Counted from the stretch's first letter, positions 44,530 to 56,978 are shown. The stretch is DNA of 64,000 nucleotides from Flabesymbios commensalis (GCA_964017125.1 OZ024908.1:64307965-64371964); one strand, 5' to 3'. Made by a program: numbers and translations. Notes: generated by a model from the letters alone, not told the origin.

Positions 44530-45470
44530 ATAACTGTCATTTAGATCTCTCGTCCTCATCTAGCCGATCTTGTAGATGCCTCCCCCGCCCCCCTCCCCCT
44601 GCAAAAAGAATTCTTGCCTAACCAGTGGTGAGTCAAGAGTAGGGGTCAGGTGGTCCTCATCCCCTTAAAAAATCAATTGTCCAAAAATCACTCTGAAATC
44701 GTTAATTGACCCTCAAAAGCTTGAAAGGTAAATTATCTAAATCCATATAGAAATGTGGAAGGTCATTTTCCTTAGTGCTGGATCGTCTTGTCAAGTTAAA
44801 AAAAATCGAAAAAAATCCAAAATAAAATGGATTGGCCAGAAACCACCCACCCGCCCCCTATTCAATATTTTTTTGTTTTTTTAAACATGTACAACAAAAT
44901 AAAACAAATTCCAATTCTGCTTAGTATTCTAGCAGTCCAATAATCTGATAATGCCAAAATATGACTTTTGCACTTTATAATTACACAGCGGAGTTGTCCT
45001 CCTGACATGCGAACTGACAAGCTAAGAGAAAAAGCAATCATTTTGAGCACCCATATCGCATAAATACATAGACCTTGACATGTTATGTATTGAATACATT
45101 AGCCAGAAAAAACACTGCAACCGCTCAATAATGACGTCATAATTAGAAGCACGTTTCCCCTTGCTTTGACACTAATATGAATCGTATGCGAAGCCAACAG
45201 ATATAATTTGGGGGAGAGTGTACCCCTCGCTGAGCTACAGCGTAAGGTTAATCCACCAAGATGCGACACTAGAGCCTTAAAAAATGACGGATGCTGAAGT
45301 TTGTTGTCGGAACATTAAAATAGTTTATTCTTGTTGATATTTCAGTGACATGTGAACAGTAAATTCGCCTTCCACTGCAACAAACAAGTAATCTCAAGTG
45401 TAACATGTGAAAGGTTTCCTGCTTTACACAGTCGTTGTGTATTAGGCTAATCGTGGGTATAACCCCCAGT
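44530..45470. other. Stretch without a recognised gene
   Basis: Nothing supportable seen beyond low-complexity C and A runs near 44580-44880. Confidence 0.35.
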
Positions 45471-45480
45471 ACTGTGATAC

Positions 45481-45589
45481 CCCAGTTAACACAAAACATT
45501 TTTATAACATTTATACAATGCTTGACTAACGGCGAAGACGTTGGGCCGCCGTTGTATAAATGTTGTACAAATGTTTTGTGTTTACTGGG
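45481..45589. mobile_element. P-family variant (TTTATACAATG subfamily) with target duplication AC
   Basis: CCCAGTTAACACAAAACATT to complement; AC at 45479-45480 and 45590-45591. Same subfamily as 48955. Confidence 0.85.
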
Positions 45590-45595
45590 ACTCTA

Positions 45596-45755
45596 GCTCT
45601 TGTAATTTTCGCGTGTTTAAATTTTCGCGAATTACTGACTTTGGGACTTTTCGCGAGTTTTCATGTTTCTTTAGCAGCGCTATTGTAATAATAATTTTCG
45701 CGAGATTCTTGAGTTCGTGAATTTGTCCTCGCGAAAATTAAAACCTCGCGATTAT
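45596..45755. repeat. Cluster of TTTTCGCGA words, possible MITE
   Basis: TAATTTTCGCG near 45602 is mirrored by CGCGAAAATTA near 45731, with further TTTTCGCGA words between. Terminal inverted repeat of a small element, or a cluster of E2F-like sites; I favour the former. Confidence 0.4.
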
Positions 45756-45773
45756 TACCAGATCTGCAGTATG

Positions 45774-45871
45774 CCCAGCAAACACGAAATATTGAACCAA
45801 TGCTGGGCCACCGCCGTAGACGCTGGACCAGCATTGATCCCGCATTGGGTCATTGTCTCGTGTGTGTTGGT
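45774..45871. mobile_element. P-family palindrome, diverged right end
   Basis: CCCAGCAAACACGAAATATT; centre CGCCGTAGACG. Confidence 0.65.
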
Positions 45872-46173
45872 CGTGGTCAGGTGGGTTATGAGTTTTACGT
45901 CGTCTCACGTGTGGTGATTCAATTTTATAGCTCGTCTCTCGGCCTTAAAGGGTCCTACTTGCCACTCAGGACCTTTTGGTTCCGAAAGGATGACTGTTAT
46001 TGATGGCAGAGGGTCACAGTGGACTCTCTGCTGACAGGATATAATACATACATGGTAGTCATATATTCATTATCACTGATTATGTTGCCAAAATACTGAC
46101 ACTTAATTTCCTAATTATGTGACCAAAAAATGTGATAATTCATCGACTCTACTCGTAACAAAAATACTACATT

Positions 46174-46282
46174 CCCAGAAAATCAAACACCCTGAACCAA
46201 TGCTGGTTTATTGTTGGTCCACCGTCTACGACGCTGGACCAACATTAAAACAACATCGGCTCAATTTCTCGTGTTTGCTGGG
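46174..46282. mobile_element. P-family palindrome
   Basis: CCCAGAAAATCAAACACC to TTTCTCGTGTTTGCTGGG; centre CGTCTACGACG. Confidence 0.75.
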
Positions 46283-46319
46283 ATATTGTCTGCCTCATTC
46301 ATGTCCGTTACCAGGTTAC

Positions 46320-46890
46320 GCGTAATACAGTGTACGTTGAATTGGATGACGATAACATGCTACGTGAAATAACCAGGCGTCCAAAAAATAGTTCAGATGT
46401 GTCTGATTTTTTGGTAACACTCGGCGCGATCCACCATGAGTTTGAAAAGTAGGCCAGCCCCCTGGTATATTTTTCGTATCGTTCTATGTCAGTGCAGACG
46501 AACCGCGTCAGTTCTAGGCATACAACCACTGCTAAGGCCCGTCAAACATGTCAAATACCCGTGATCGATAGCAGCTAGTATTCCGGTAACCTCACATTTT
46601 ATCAGTTTATAGATCTTTTCAAGCTTGTAAAAAATGTAATAATAACGATATTTAGTGATGAAGGAGTATGCGCCCTTTCTTATCTTTATCCGTATTCAGG
46701 TATAATTGTTGAACATATTTTGACTCGGTTGCCATTTAAATTTGATCAATGTTCATTGGAGGCGATTATGCCCATTATCAATATACATATTGATAAAAAG
46801 CGAATAGTGTCACTGTGCGTACTAATTATACTTTTATGTGTAATTTTAATTAACTCATTCCAATAGAAAAACTCGTTTGGCTCAATGTAT
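46320..46890. other. Stretch without a recognised gene
   Basis: GTTAC-CAG-GTTAC at 46307-46319 and TCAAA-CATG-TCAAA at 46542-46555; otherwise unassigned. Confidence 0.35.
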
Positions 46891-46895
46891 AAGCA

Positions 46896-47134
46896 TTAAC
46901 CCTTTCAGCGCGGGGACCGTCTTTATACGTCAGAATCTGATGTCTGTAGACGTCAGATTCTGACGCATAAAGACGGTCCTCGCGCTGAAATAATTTCATT
47001 TATAATGGTCGTAGACCCATAACCACGATAACATAGGTATTCAAATGAATCACAAAGAACTGACTAAGACATTTATGATGATTTCGAATTGAAAAAAAAC
47101 TTTATACAAAATAATTCCGCGTTGTAAGAGTTAG
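46896..47134 (+). mobile_element. B-family TTAA MITE with a CACG scar
   Basis: TTAACCCTTTCAGCGCGGGG to CGCGTTGTAAGAGTTAG, strong hairpin. ATAAC-CACG-ATAAC at 47019-47032 where other copies read a single ATAAC before ATAGGTATTC. Confidence 0.82.
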
Positions 47135-47335
47135 CCTAAGTATTTGTACCATGCGCCATGTCGTGCTTCCCTCATTGTGTTATCACCTATCTGATTGTAA
47201 AATAAACTGAAATTGAATCTGCCCTGTATTTCTGGACTGTGACAAAGTTTGGGTCTGTCGGTTGTGATAAGCATTGCCCACGGGTTTGAATAAATTGCTT
47301 GCCCTCTCATGCACCCACGTGTATTCAGTTACGGC

Positions 47336-47460
47336 ACAGGGTGCGTATTCTCGTACAAGTCACGGAATATCGTACGCTTCTGATTGGTCGAGATGACTAT
47401 CTCGACCAATTAGAAGCCTACGAGATATCGTAACTTGTCCGACGAGAATACGCACCCTGT
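47336..47460. mobile_element. J-family palindrome, full copy
   Basis: ACAGGGTGCGTATTCTCGTA to complement, inner arms CTTCTGATTGGTCGAGAT; 125 bp. CAGGG/CCCTG ends resemble hAT termini but I found no matching target duplication. Confidence 0.75.
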
Positions 47461-48024
47461 TTCCATTACGTAATCTCGTTGGATGTCGTATGCGTGGCAT
47501 ATACCTCCGGCGTTTAACTTAAGTGCCAACATGTGTTGCTGATCAATGCTGGCATCCCACTTGAGATATTACGTAACAACCAGATGGTCATCTGGGATGC
47601 TAGAAAAACTGTGGAACTAGGTCAAAGGTCATTTACTGATGGGCGGTGGTCAGTCTAATTAAATAAGAAGATCCTAGCAAGCACCAGACGACGACCCACT
47701 GCATTGTCGGCGCAATGCTGACTTGCCAGTTGTGACGTTGGCCCGACATTATTCCAACACTGCTACATCTCGTCATGTGTAAACTGCATGAGATGGTCTA
47801 ATGAATGTACACGGAATGAGGATGTGTTGACCTTTCGTTTTGATTATTGCACTGCGGTGTTTTATGCATTTTTGCGACTTTTATTCACCGCTCCCGCGAG
47901 TCACACCTCACATTGAGTAAACATGTGACAAAAGCGCGCTGTTGTTAAAGGGTTATGCATGTTAGCATCATTAAAGGATCTAATTAAAAATAACCTTATC
48001 TCTCCTGTGATCATGTAATCTTAT

Positions 48025-48100
48025 CGTCCCCTTGGATATGAAAGGGTGTATCTGCCACTTTGTGAAGTGGCAGATACACCCTTTTATATCTAAAGGGACG
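48025..48100. repeat. Palindrome, 76 bp
   Basis: CGTCCCCTTGGATATGAAAG ... and GGGTGTATCTGCCACTT with complement; unclassified. Confidence 0.6.
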
Positions 48101-48254
48101 TTATATGCTGCGAAATAGAACAACCAATAATCATGACAATACAATGCCGCTTTAGCACATGTTTAGAACAGCTCACCTGTTAATTTAAATATAAACATGA
48201 TAAACAGATAGATAAATATGCATGTATATATACATGTTCAATGTACCAAGAATA

Positions 48255-48338
48255 CCCAGAAAACATGCTACATTGACCCACAGCTGGGGTAATTTTGGCC
48301 CGACGTTCACATTGTGTGGATGTATCGTGTTTGCTGGA
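48255..48338. mobile_element. P-family MITE, internally deleted
   Basis: CCCAGAAAACATGCTACATT to GATGTATCGTGTTTGCTGG. Confidence 0.6.
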
Positions 48339-48379
48339 TACAGGAATAACCCAAACCTCACTTTACATGCCATGTCAGA

Positions 48380-48779
48380 CAACTGAAAGAGTAAAATATT
48401 TATAGGGACCGTAGACCAATAACATAGGTATTCAAATGAAGCGGAAAGAGCTAACTAATACATTTATGATGATCTTAACCCTTTAACCGCCAAATTAGTC
48501 AATTTGAATTTTCACTCACCTGAAGTTGTGTCTCGCTGACGCGATCCACAACTTCAGGTGAGTGAAAATTATTCAGATTTAACAAGATGGAGGTCAACTC
48601 TTTTCAAATCTTGGTGGTTGATGTCACATTTCATCTTTAACATGTATTTAAAATGTGGTATTTCATGTGCTGATGAAAAATGAAAACCCGAATATATGCG
48701 GCACCGGCGGTTAAATGGTTAGCAAACACCTTTTGTCTCTATGTTTGATACACAAATATTTGAGAGCTTAAAGGGTTAA
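48380..48779 (+). mobile_element. B-family MITE (left end lost) hosting an A element
   Basis: CTGAAAGAGTAAAATATTTA, then TAGGTATTCAAATGAAGCGG, interrupted by A at 48475-48722, resuming to GAGAGCTTAAAGGGTTAA. A is therefore younger than this B copy. Confidence 0.75.
48475..48722 (-). mobile_element. A-family MITE nested in B
   Basis: TTAACCCTTTAACCGCC to CGGCGGTTAAATGGTTAG, with a perfect 14-bp-arm hairpin (CACCTGAAGTTGTG). Confidence 0.85.
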
Positions 48780-48954
48780 GGTATTCTGTTAATGTTACAG
48801 GTTGCTTTTCGCATGTTGAGATAAGAAGAGAGCTCCACTATCTAATGATTACATGTACCAACACGGCTATATAGTACCTCTCTGCGTGTACACGATACCA
48901 CGAAGAGACGTGTAATGAGGCACAGGGGGTGGGTGGGTGGCGCTACGGGACTAG

Positions 48955-49063
48955 CCCAGCGAACACAAAACATTTGTATAACATTTATGCAATGTTGGTC
49001 CAACGTCGAAGACGTTGGGCCGGCGTTGTGTAAATGTTATACAAATGTTTTGTGTTTGCTGGG
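48955..49063. mobile_element. P-family variant (TTTATACAATG subfamily)
   Basis: CCCAGCGAACACAAAACATT to TTTTGTGTTTGCTGGG. Flanks AG and AT do not match exactly. Confidence 0.8.
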
Positions 49064-49586
49064 ATATCAAAGAATACACTTCTTGAATTATCCGTATGTG
49101 TCTTTACTATTCATTCAAGTACCAATCTCGTGTTGAGCCATTTATGCATATTTTACTCCTATTTATAGGACTATGGGGGCCGATCAGCTTGCTTGACACG
49201 TGTGTTATCTTGTATTTATAAACCCTTTTAATGAAACCATGTGAGTTTTAACACTTTCCCCGCCAAGTTATATATTTTTTTAATTTATCACCCACTTGGA
49301 GCGGTTTAGGGGTGAACTGATAAGAAACGATGGATGAAAACGTAAATAGTTGATTGTATCCGCTATGACAGATTGCCATGTAGCAGGATTCATTATGTCA
49401 TTCGCCATGACAGCTTGCCATGTAGCAGGATTCACTCTGTACTCAGGATAATGGATCATTGCCCTGGTAACCTTGCAACAGAGATGGAATGCCACCCCCC
49501 CCCCTTTAGTTACCAGTGTACAGTGATCATCGTTATATACATATACGTTTGTATGTCTGTATCTACATGTACATCATAACAGACTC

Positions 49587-49650
49587 TCTGCAAAGGCAAA
49601 AAACAGTATCTGCTTAAGTCAGCAGATACTGTATTTTGCCTTTGCACGGT
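49587..49650. mobile_element. E-family palindrome
   Basis: CTGCAAAGGCAAAAAACAGT and complement; loop AAGTCAG. Confidence 0.65.
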
Positions 49651-50405
49651 ATATCTGATATCACGCCATCGCGAAGGGTATTTTACAACTTCCACAACTT
49701 GGAGCTTTATCGGTTACATATAAGCTCGAATTATTTTTTTGTTTGTTGTGTAAAGTTACAGTAATTCACTGATCAATTAGCAACGGCCGGTTAGGAATCA
49801 TTTCGGAACGTTTTATCTTTTATATGAGTATGACAATCTCAAGTGATGTGCTGTATCTGATACATGGGTAAACGCGTAAGTTTTATCATTGCTCATTTGT
49901 AGGTATACTACACAATGTACACCGCTTATGAATACTGTTGGCGCTGATTGTCTTGCTATTATATATCAAAATGGCCCAGTTTAGCCTATATGTGCACAGA
50001 GGTCGCCTAAAGCCCCATTCATTTTATTTTTTTTATATCTATATTGTCCATATATTTGACTTGTTGTTCTTCGAAATATAAGAAAAGATGCAACGAAACC
50101 TGCTCCAACGCCTCACATAGATGTCAGTGGTTACATTTTAAAGACAACGCCAATAATACCGTCCTTGTGTTTGTTTTAGCAGAGTGACGCCAGCTAAATG
50201 TCTCTATATGCTTACATTTGTACCCGTGAGAATAGCAATCAAACCGAATGACTTCTCGCCCCTGAGCTGCAGCTTGGGAAATGTTCTCTTTTCCTCGTAT
50301 ACCTCTTCCAACTATCCCATCTAAATCCATTGTGGGGTAACACCTGGTGCGCCACTGGGTCAGCTAGGACAGCACAAGAGCGTTGTATAGTATCATGAGG
50401 ATATA
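49651..50405. other. Stretch without a recognised gene
   Basis: No repeat family or CATG scar seen. Confidence 0.35.
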
Positions 50406-50412
50406 ATAGTAG

Positions 50413-50521
50413 CCCAGAAAACACAAGCCATTGACCCAATGTTGTTTTTATGTTGGGCCAACGTCGTAGACGGTGGGCCAACATCAAAACAACATTGGTT
50501 TAATGTCTTGTGTTTGCTGGG
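50413..50521. mobile_element. P-family palindromic MITE with 2-bp target duplication AG
   Basis: CCCAGAAAACACAAGCCATT to TGTCTTGTGTTTGCTGGG; AG at 50411-50412 and 50522-50523. Confidence 0.88.
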
Positions 50522-50640
50522 AGAGGTTATGGACCGTTCTTGGTTAGCACAGACTGCCCAGAAACCAGGAAAAACCAACCCAACGCTGTGTAATGCCGGG
50601 CCAGCATCACACTAAAATCGGTTTAACCTCTCTTGTTAAT

Positions 50641-50754
50641 CTCGCAGCAAACTGAAGACATTGCACCGATGCTGATTTAATATTGGGCCAGCGTCTGCGA
50701 CGCTGGCCCAATATTAAATCAACGTCGGATCAGCGTCTCGCGTTGTTTGCCGGG
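50641..50754. mobile_element. P-family palindrome
   Basis: CGCAGCAAACTGAAGACATT; centre CAGCGTCTGCGACGCTGG perfect; end TTGTTTGCCGGG. Confidence 0.7.
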
Positions 50755-50819
50755 CTGTATTTATCCCCATCCCATGATTTATTCCCCATCCCAGCTGCCT
50801 AAAGAGCTACATGCGGCGT

Positions 50820-51390
50820 GTGCGGACGGTGAATTAGGTGAGAATTGATCTGCAGTTAGGGGTGTGTAGCATCAGAGAGTGAGAGTTTGCACTCTGACAC
50901 GGGATATAGGTCCAGAACGGACCCGGTGCGGCGCCTATCCCCTCGCTGTTGGCCCAATCTTGGTCCGGAGTTCCACCATCTGGCGGTACAGATCAGTAGG
51001 TTTGAGGCCAGAGGGCGGCGAGGGGAAGATTTGTCAGTTTATGGAGACCAGACTCGTCAAGTAGGCAGTGCCACCGTAGATCAGTCAGTCAACTCAACAT
51101 CTTCCCAACAGCTCACGCTCGCCCTATAGTGCATGCATTGCAGCATCTTATGCTGTCTGAGATAGCATAGCTTGGAATTCTGTGGACTTGTATAATATAT
51201 ACCTGTTTGTCATTGTTTGATCATATTGATATCGTCGGTCTGATTTATATAATTTATATCTAATGCGATAGAACGTTTTTTATCGTATAATGTGGGCCTA
51301 TGTTGTTTAATTTGTACATGTACTTTGTGAACACATTGTAAAATTTATGAAAGAAATAAGTTCGACCCAACTTGACTTGACTTGGTATAG
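50820..51390 (+). other. GC-rich open frame followed by an AT-rich tail ending (TTGAC)n
   Basis: A frame of ~80 codons (50887-51129: ...GPEFHHLAVQISRFEARGRR...) precedes ~250 bp of AT-rich sequence ending in three TTGAC units near 51373-51388. A non-LTR retroelement 3' end is the likeliest reading; a host terminal exon plus UTR is the alternative. Not recognised. Confidence 0.3.
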
Positions 51391-51492
51391 GAGTGAATTG
51401 TGCAGCGTAAGCATGGTGAGGCATAGCATATTATTATAGCATGATAACTTAGGCTGTTATCATCGCTTACATGTAGCATGGTATAACACATG

Positions 51493-51620
51493 ACTTAGCA
51501 TATCTTAGCATAGCATAGCATAGCATAGCATAGCATAGCATAGCATAGCATAGCATAGCATAGCATAGCATAGCATAGCATAGCATAGCATAGCATAGCA
51601 CAGCACAGCACAGCATAGCA
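51493..51620. repeat. (AGCAT)n microsatellite
   Basis: About 25 pentanucleotide units with a few AGCAC variants at the right end. Confidence 0.95.
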
Positions 51621-53512
51621 AACAATAACAACGTTAATAATGTAACATAGCAACGTGTGTCAAAAACGTCACGGTGGGTATTATCAATGATGTACGCCCT
51701 GAAAGCTTTTGGGAGGTGGGAGCAAAGCAAAATGATCATTGAAGCGATCGGATGTTGAACCTATCACTGAGGTAACAAGCAGCGCTGCCGCGTTATTACG
51801 CTTCAATCTGGGGGGGGGGGGGGTGATTATTTTTGGCGTTACCTGGTTACTGTCTGGTTTGAAATAACTTGCCAGTATGTCACCGTAATAATTTAGCCCT
51901 GAATACAAGTCTGAATAGTTACCTATGTATATTCTTTGACGGAATACAAGGCTATTTCCAGGGTCGGATGTAGGATTTGATCAGTGTATTGGTCTTCCTC
52001 ATGGGCCGAAATCCTAAATGTCCAGGATAGAACCAAGGAGACAAGCTCAAATACATCTTTCATGTGCATTCCTTCCACCAAATTCCGGTTCAATGTTGGG
52101 TCAGCGTTGCAGCCCATTGCTGGTTCGATGCCGGTCAATCGTCTACGACGCTGGCCCAACACTAATCTATCACCGGGTCTGTTACATACTCCAGGCAAAC
52201 GTGGCTTTCAACCAATGTTGCCGTCATTGAAGCAGGATTGGGTGATTGTACCGTTTTTTCTGACTGCTGCATTATGCTGGTGACGCTTTAACATCCCGGC
52301 CCCAGAAACACCAGATAACACGATACATCGTCTCAATGCTGATGTAATGCTGGGTCACCGTCTGCAGCACTAAGTATAGCTAGTGAAGTTGGTGAGTTAT
52401 CGTTCCGCTTGATAGATTCACTTGATATAGGCCTGTGGATCAGATTACATGTAGTTCTCCTTGTCCCCTCGATATCTGCTGCTGCGTGGGTTGATGGGGA
52501 TGCAATATTATTGTTTTGGCAACATAGATCTGCATCATGTATATGACATCAGATGTATTATTCAGATGTATTAATTTAACCCTTTCAGGCCTGAATTTAA
52601 CATCACCATCTTCATCCACTGCAAGCCGCGAATTGCTATCGCAATTCTCGACTTGTAGTGGATAAATATGAATTGAAGAGGGTGGAAAATTGAAGAAAAT
52701 TGTCATATGTATTGCAAAACAGTTTCAAGGAAATAAATAAAACCCTTAAGTTAGTTGTAGGAAAATTAAGCCTGTTTTCAGAGAGGTAAAATGATATTTA
52801 ATGCATCGTGAGAGCTTAAATGTTTTTACCAGATTGACAAACTCCGTGGAGCAAAAAAGACACACACTTCTCATCCTAAAATAAGTGTATACAAGTTGTG
52901 CGATCAGTTGATTTTGCTGCAAAACTTCTCCTTCGTATTCACTTGCTATTTTTTTCGGATTGTCTGGCTGAAGCAGTACAGATTGGTTTGAGTACTCGTG
53001 CACCGGAACATGGCGATGACACGTGACACAGTCAGTGTTTCACCACAGACGTTCGACTTCCACATTTTATTGGGTGAGGAGAGACACTTGTACAGCTTTG
53101 CTGACTCCACGGGCAGCTTGGTTTCTGGATTTCAAATCTAATAACAAAAAACATACTTCAGGTAGCTATTCGTGGTGCGTATATATGTACTTGGTTGCGT
53201 AGTAACTGGCCATAACATAGACTTAGATGGGAAGAGTATTTATTGGATGATTCGGTGATAATTATGTCCCCTCCCCATTACCATGCAGGAGGAGGCTATT
53301 TGTAAATGTTCCCAATACCAGGATACTGAATACTAGTATTAATTTCTTGACGGCATCCATTTTTCAGAAAATTTGGAATCACATCCATCTTGGTCATTTT
53401 AAGACAAATGTCAAACTGATATCTTCAGAATCTCTTGTTCCATTTTTACCCCTCAGCCATTAGGGCTGTGGGGTATAGTGATCACCAGAGGCGGGAGGTC
53501 GGGCGGGCGGGC

Positions 53513-53815
53513 GGTACCATAACTTATGAACCGTTGGTTGGATTGCATTCAAATTTGGTGTGGTTGTTCTCTAGGTATTTCTGATTATCTGGTTAACTTT
53601 TGGGATGAATCCATTGAAAACAAAATGGCTGCCGCAGCCATTTGAAAAAAGATGGCCGCCTAAAAAGCTTGTGGGCACGATAACTTAAGAACCATTGGTT
53701 GGATTGCATTCAAATTTGGTATGGTTATTCTTTAGGTATTTCTGGTGATCTGATGAGCTTTTGGAATGAATCCATTAAAAACAAAATGGCTGCCGCAGCC
53801 ATTTAAAAAAAAATT
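53513..53815. repeat. Tandem repeat, two ~155-bp units
   Basis: Both units contain AACCRTTGGTTGGATTGCAT, CTTTAGGTATTTCTG-like and ACAAAATGGCTGCCGCAGCC. The GGGCACGATAACTT motif at the second unit also occurs in the array at 37902, hinting at a distant relation. Confidence 0.75.
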
Positions 53816-54111
53816 GACATGGTGGTAGTGGGGGTCATTTTCTTCTCATTATTTCTTGATATTTATGGACAGAGCCTACGGCTGAGGGGTCCTGCCATCA
53901 ATTGATGGATATTTTTATAATGTTTAGTTTACTACTAACTATCATTATCGTGAGGCTGCTCTGACTTTTCAGAATATTCGGAAGGATTTCCAGGTCATGG
54001 CAGCCATCTTAAAAACTTTTTCGCCACATTAAGACCTTGTCAAAGTTGAAAATAATATTATTTTAAGTCATGTCCATCATTTTTCAAAAAAACTACTACT
54101 TCTGCTGCTGC

Positions 54112-54440
54112 TCTTGTTGCTGCTGATGTTGCTGCTGCTGCTGCTGATGATGATGGTGGTGGTGGTGTTGTTGGTGGTGGTGGTGGTGGTGGTGGTGATG
54201 GTGATGGTGATGGTGATGGTGATGGTGATGGTGATGGTGGTGGCGGTGGTGTTGGTGGTGATGGTGATGGTGATGGTGATGGTGATGGTGATGGTGATGG
54301 TGATGGTGGTGGTGGTGGTGGTGGTGTTGGTGGTGATGGTGATGGTGATGGTGATGGTGATGGTGATGGTGGTGGTGTTGGTGGTGATGGTGATGGTGAT
54401 GGTGATGGTGATGGTGATGGTGATGGTGTTGTTGCTGCTA
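54112..54440. repeat. (GGTGAT)n/(GGT)n compound microsatellite
   Basis: About 330 bp in four blocks of GGTGAT separated by GGT runs. The long frames in all phases are artefacts. Confidence 0.95.
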
Positions 54441-54703
54441 CTATTATTATTCCTGTATTTCTTTTTTTTGGACATTGATGTATAAAATGAAATATCATTC
54501 TTATTTCTTTTTTTAACTGGTAAATGCGCACTCAAAAATTAAAAAACTAACACAAAAAATCATTTTAGTCTATGGGCATTTGAAAACTTATCAAGGAACC
54601 AAAATAAAAATGGTGATTTTTGACCAGATTAAGTCGCTTTAACTACCGACATACATGTAGATTTAGCCCAGTCGTGAGACACGCGGTCCACCACAGACTT
54701 ATG

Positions 54704-54810
54704 CAGTGAACGCAATACATTGAACCAACATTGGTTTAATGTTGGTCCAGCGTCTCTGACGCTGGACCAACATTAAACCAAAATTGGTTCAATGTATCGT
54801 ATTTTCTGGG
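54704..54810. mobile_element. P-family palindrome, near-perfect core
   Basis: ATACATTGAACCAACATTGG and complement; centre CCAGCGTCTCTGACGCTGG. Outer ends diverged. Confidence 0.75.
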
Positions 54811-55404
54811 ATCAGTTCACCACTGCGATGATGTACCTGTTTGACCCCAATCCCCTGATCCCCAGGGGATCACGGTTTATAAACGCCATGGGGCATACGT
54901 CTTACGTAACCTGGTAACGGTATGGTTTACGTGGCCTGATCTTTGTTTTGACTAGAGAGGCGCCCGGGCTGTGAGGATGTATGGGTTTTGTGAAATGTCA
55001 TCCTGATGGTTACCATGCATATATATATGTGACATGTTTCGTCTCGTATGTGACTTGGTGTTGGGCCACGGTCACCGTCGCGGAATTTAAGTATTATGTT
55101 ACTTTGTTGTAACATTACAGTTTGTGGGGAACACTTTAGGTCCTTTTTTACGTTTTGTCGGTGAACAACTGTGGTAATGTCTGATTTAAGAGACATGCAG
55201 TACTTCTTGAAGCTGCACTGACAAAGTGCTCAAAAATAACTTTGAAGAATAATGGCGAATCATCCCACCACCAGATTAGAGATGTTACAAACCAGAGGCA
55301 ATACTTAAACATACCGGTTAAGTGATTGGAGAGAATACATAGGATAACTGGCCATTTAGGCCTATTGTTTAAAGCTCTATAGACTTTGGTCCCAAATATA
55401 TTAG

Positions 55405-55622
55405 TTTTTTATTTACTATTTATCAGCACCTTAAAAAACAGCTTTTATGTGAAAGATAAAACGTAACATCAATCAACAAGCTTCGAAAATCGTTCACCTT
55501 GATTTTGTCAAATATGACTAATTTTCACTCACTTGAAGTTGTGGATCGCGTCAGCGAGACACAACTTCAAGTGGGTGGAAATTCCAATTAAATAATATGG
55601 CGCCAAAAAATTTAATGGTTAA
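55405..55622 (+). mobile_element. A-family MITE, eroded ends
   Basis: ATTTATCAGCACCTTAAAAA through an intact hairpin (CACTTGAAGTTGTG / CACAACTTCAAGTG) to AATTTAATGGTTAA. Confidence 0.65.
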
Positions 55623-55839
55623 ATGACGAGCTGATAATGGGAACTTCTCGTGTTTATGTTTTGGGAGGGGGGGGGAGGAGTCAACATCAGCGAGTAGTTC
55701 AGCGGTCTGCGCTTTTTGTAATAAAACCTGATATGCATATCTTGGATGGCTACTGAGTATCTCTCTTGTAATGAAGTTATACTCCAATATTATCTTTTTA
55801 TCTTGATAAAAACGCCACGTAGGCATGGTAGGCGAGGGC

Positions 55840-56670
55840 TACAGCCTCCTCTTATCTGCTAATGCAAGAGAGGTATTCATCACTGAACCCGTAGCTTTGT
55901 GCCATGATTTTTTCGCTGCAGCATGAGTGAGAGTGGGTATTCTATGTGGACTAATTGTGACCCGCCACGCGAAAAGGGCCGTAAAGGCAAAATTTTCAAA
56001 ATGGATTTTGATAGTTGATATGATAGCCGTGTCCTTTCTGTTTCGATAACTGAAAGAATTTTTGAAAACTATTAATAGCTTTTCGTTTTATGAGACATTT
56101 AATATTTTAAAAATAGTTATGTAATCATTAAATTTAAATTTTAAATGACGTCTCAAATTATTTTATGAAAGCCGCGGGGAGGTACCTTTTCGTATGGCGG
56201 GTCGCAATTTATCAAATCAAAGCAGGTACGAGCAGGGGAAACAGTTTATTTTATTTTCCTTGGTACGAGTTACACATTTTGTTTAGTCTCATTAGCTTCA
56301 CACTGTTTTTTTATACACAGTTTTCATTAACATATGATTACAAAATCATTTTTATTGCCTTAATTGGAGCTCCATAGAAATAGAGGCTGCGTCGCTAAAA
56401 GATGTAACCAAGACATTATATAGTATAATTTGTTTTCTGTCAAATGTCAGTAAGCCTTTATAACAAACATGTCTTAGTTGTGGCGTGTTTTAATCATTCC
56501 AAGTGTATAATTTACTAATACACCTATACCTGATCTACATGTGTGTATGTACTCCCACACTGCATAAAACTAATTGAATTTTTAACTGGTGGTATATTTT
56601 TACAAATGGAAAAACATTGACAACAAATTAATGAAATATATATTTTGCGATACATTGTATTTTACTTTTG
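55840..56670. other. Stretch without a recognised gene
   Basis: No repeat family seen. A left half of a P element follows at about 56678-56738. Confidence 0.35.
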
Positions 56671-56911
56671 CAATATCCCAGCATGCACGAGAACTTGGGC
56701 CAATGTTGGTTTGATGTTGATCCACCGTCTACCACTTGGACTAGTTCGTGGATTTCTTTAAATAATTCATATAGTTGCATTTTAGATCTATCTGAAAAAA
56801 GAAGTTTCTACGTTGAAATTAATTCAACGAAATTATCCACATGACACCTACGAGAATACCATGCTGTGAGTCAGGTTACATAGAAATGCTAAATTTAAAC
56901 ATGTTTGGAAA

Positions 56912-56978
56912 GTTATTTCTTATTTAAAATATGTTTTCGTTTTAATGTAACAAAAACATATTTTAAATGAGAAATTAT
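56912..56978. repeat. AT-rich palindrome
   Basis: TTATTTCTTATTTAAAATAT and complement around CGTTTTAATGTAAC. Confidence 0.6.

Noticed and set aside
43701-44540. Recurring peptides such as LRRWPNIESALGERLVF and QRRRRWANI in many open frames on both strands
   Set aside because: They are translations of the P-family palindrome, which reads similarly on both strands. No real protein is implied.
47336-47460. J palindrome as the hAT-like source of the CATG scars
   Set aside because: CAGGG/CCCTG ends are suggestive, but no 5-bp or 8-bp target duplication is visible at its edges.
54058-54535. Open frames encoding proline/serine, threonine or valine/methionine runs
   Set aside because: All six-frame consequences of the GGT/GGTGAT microsatellite.
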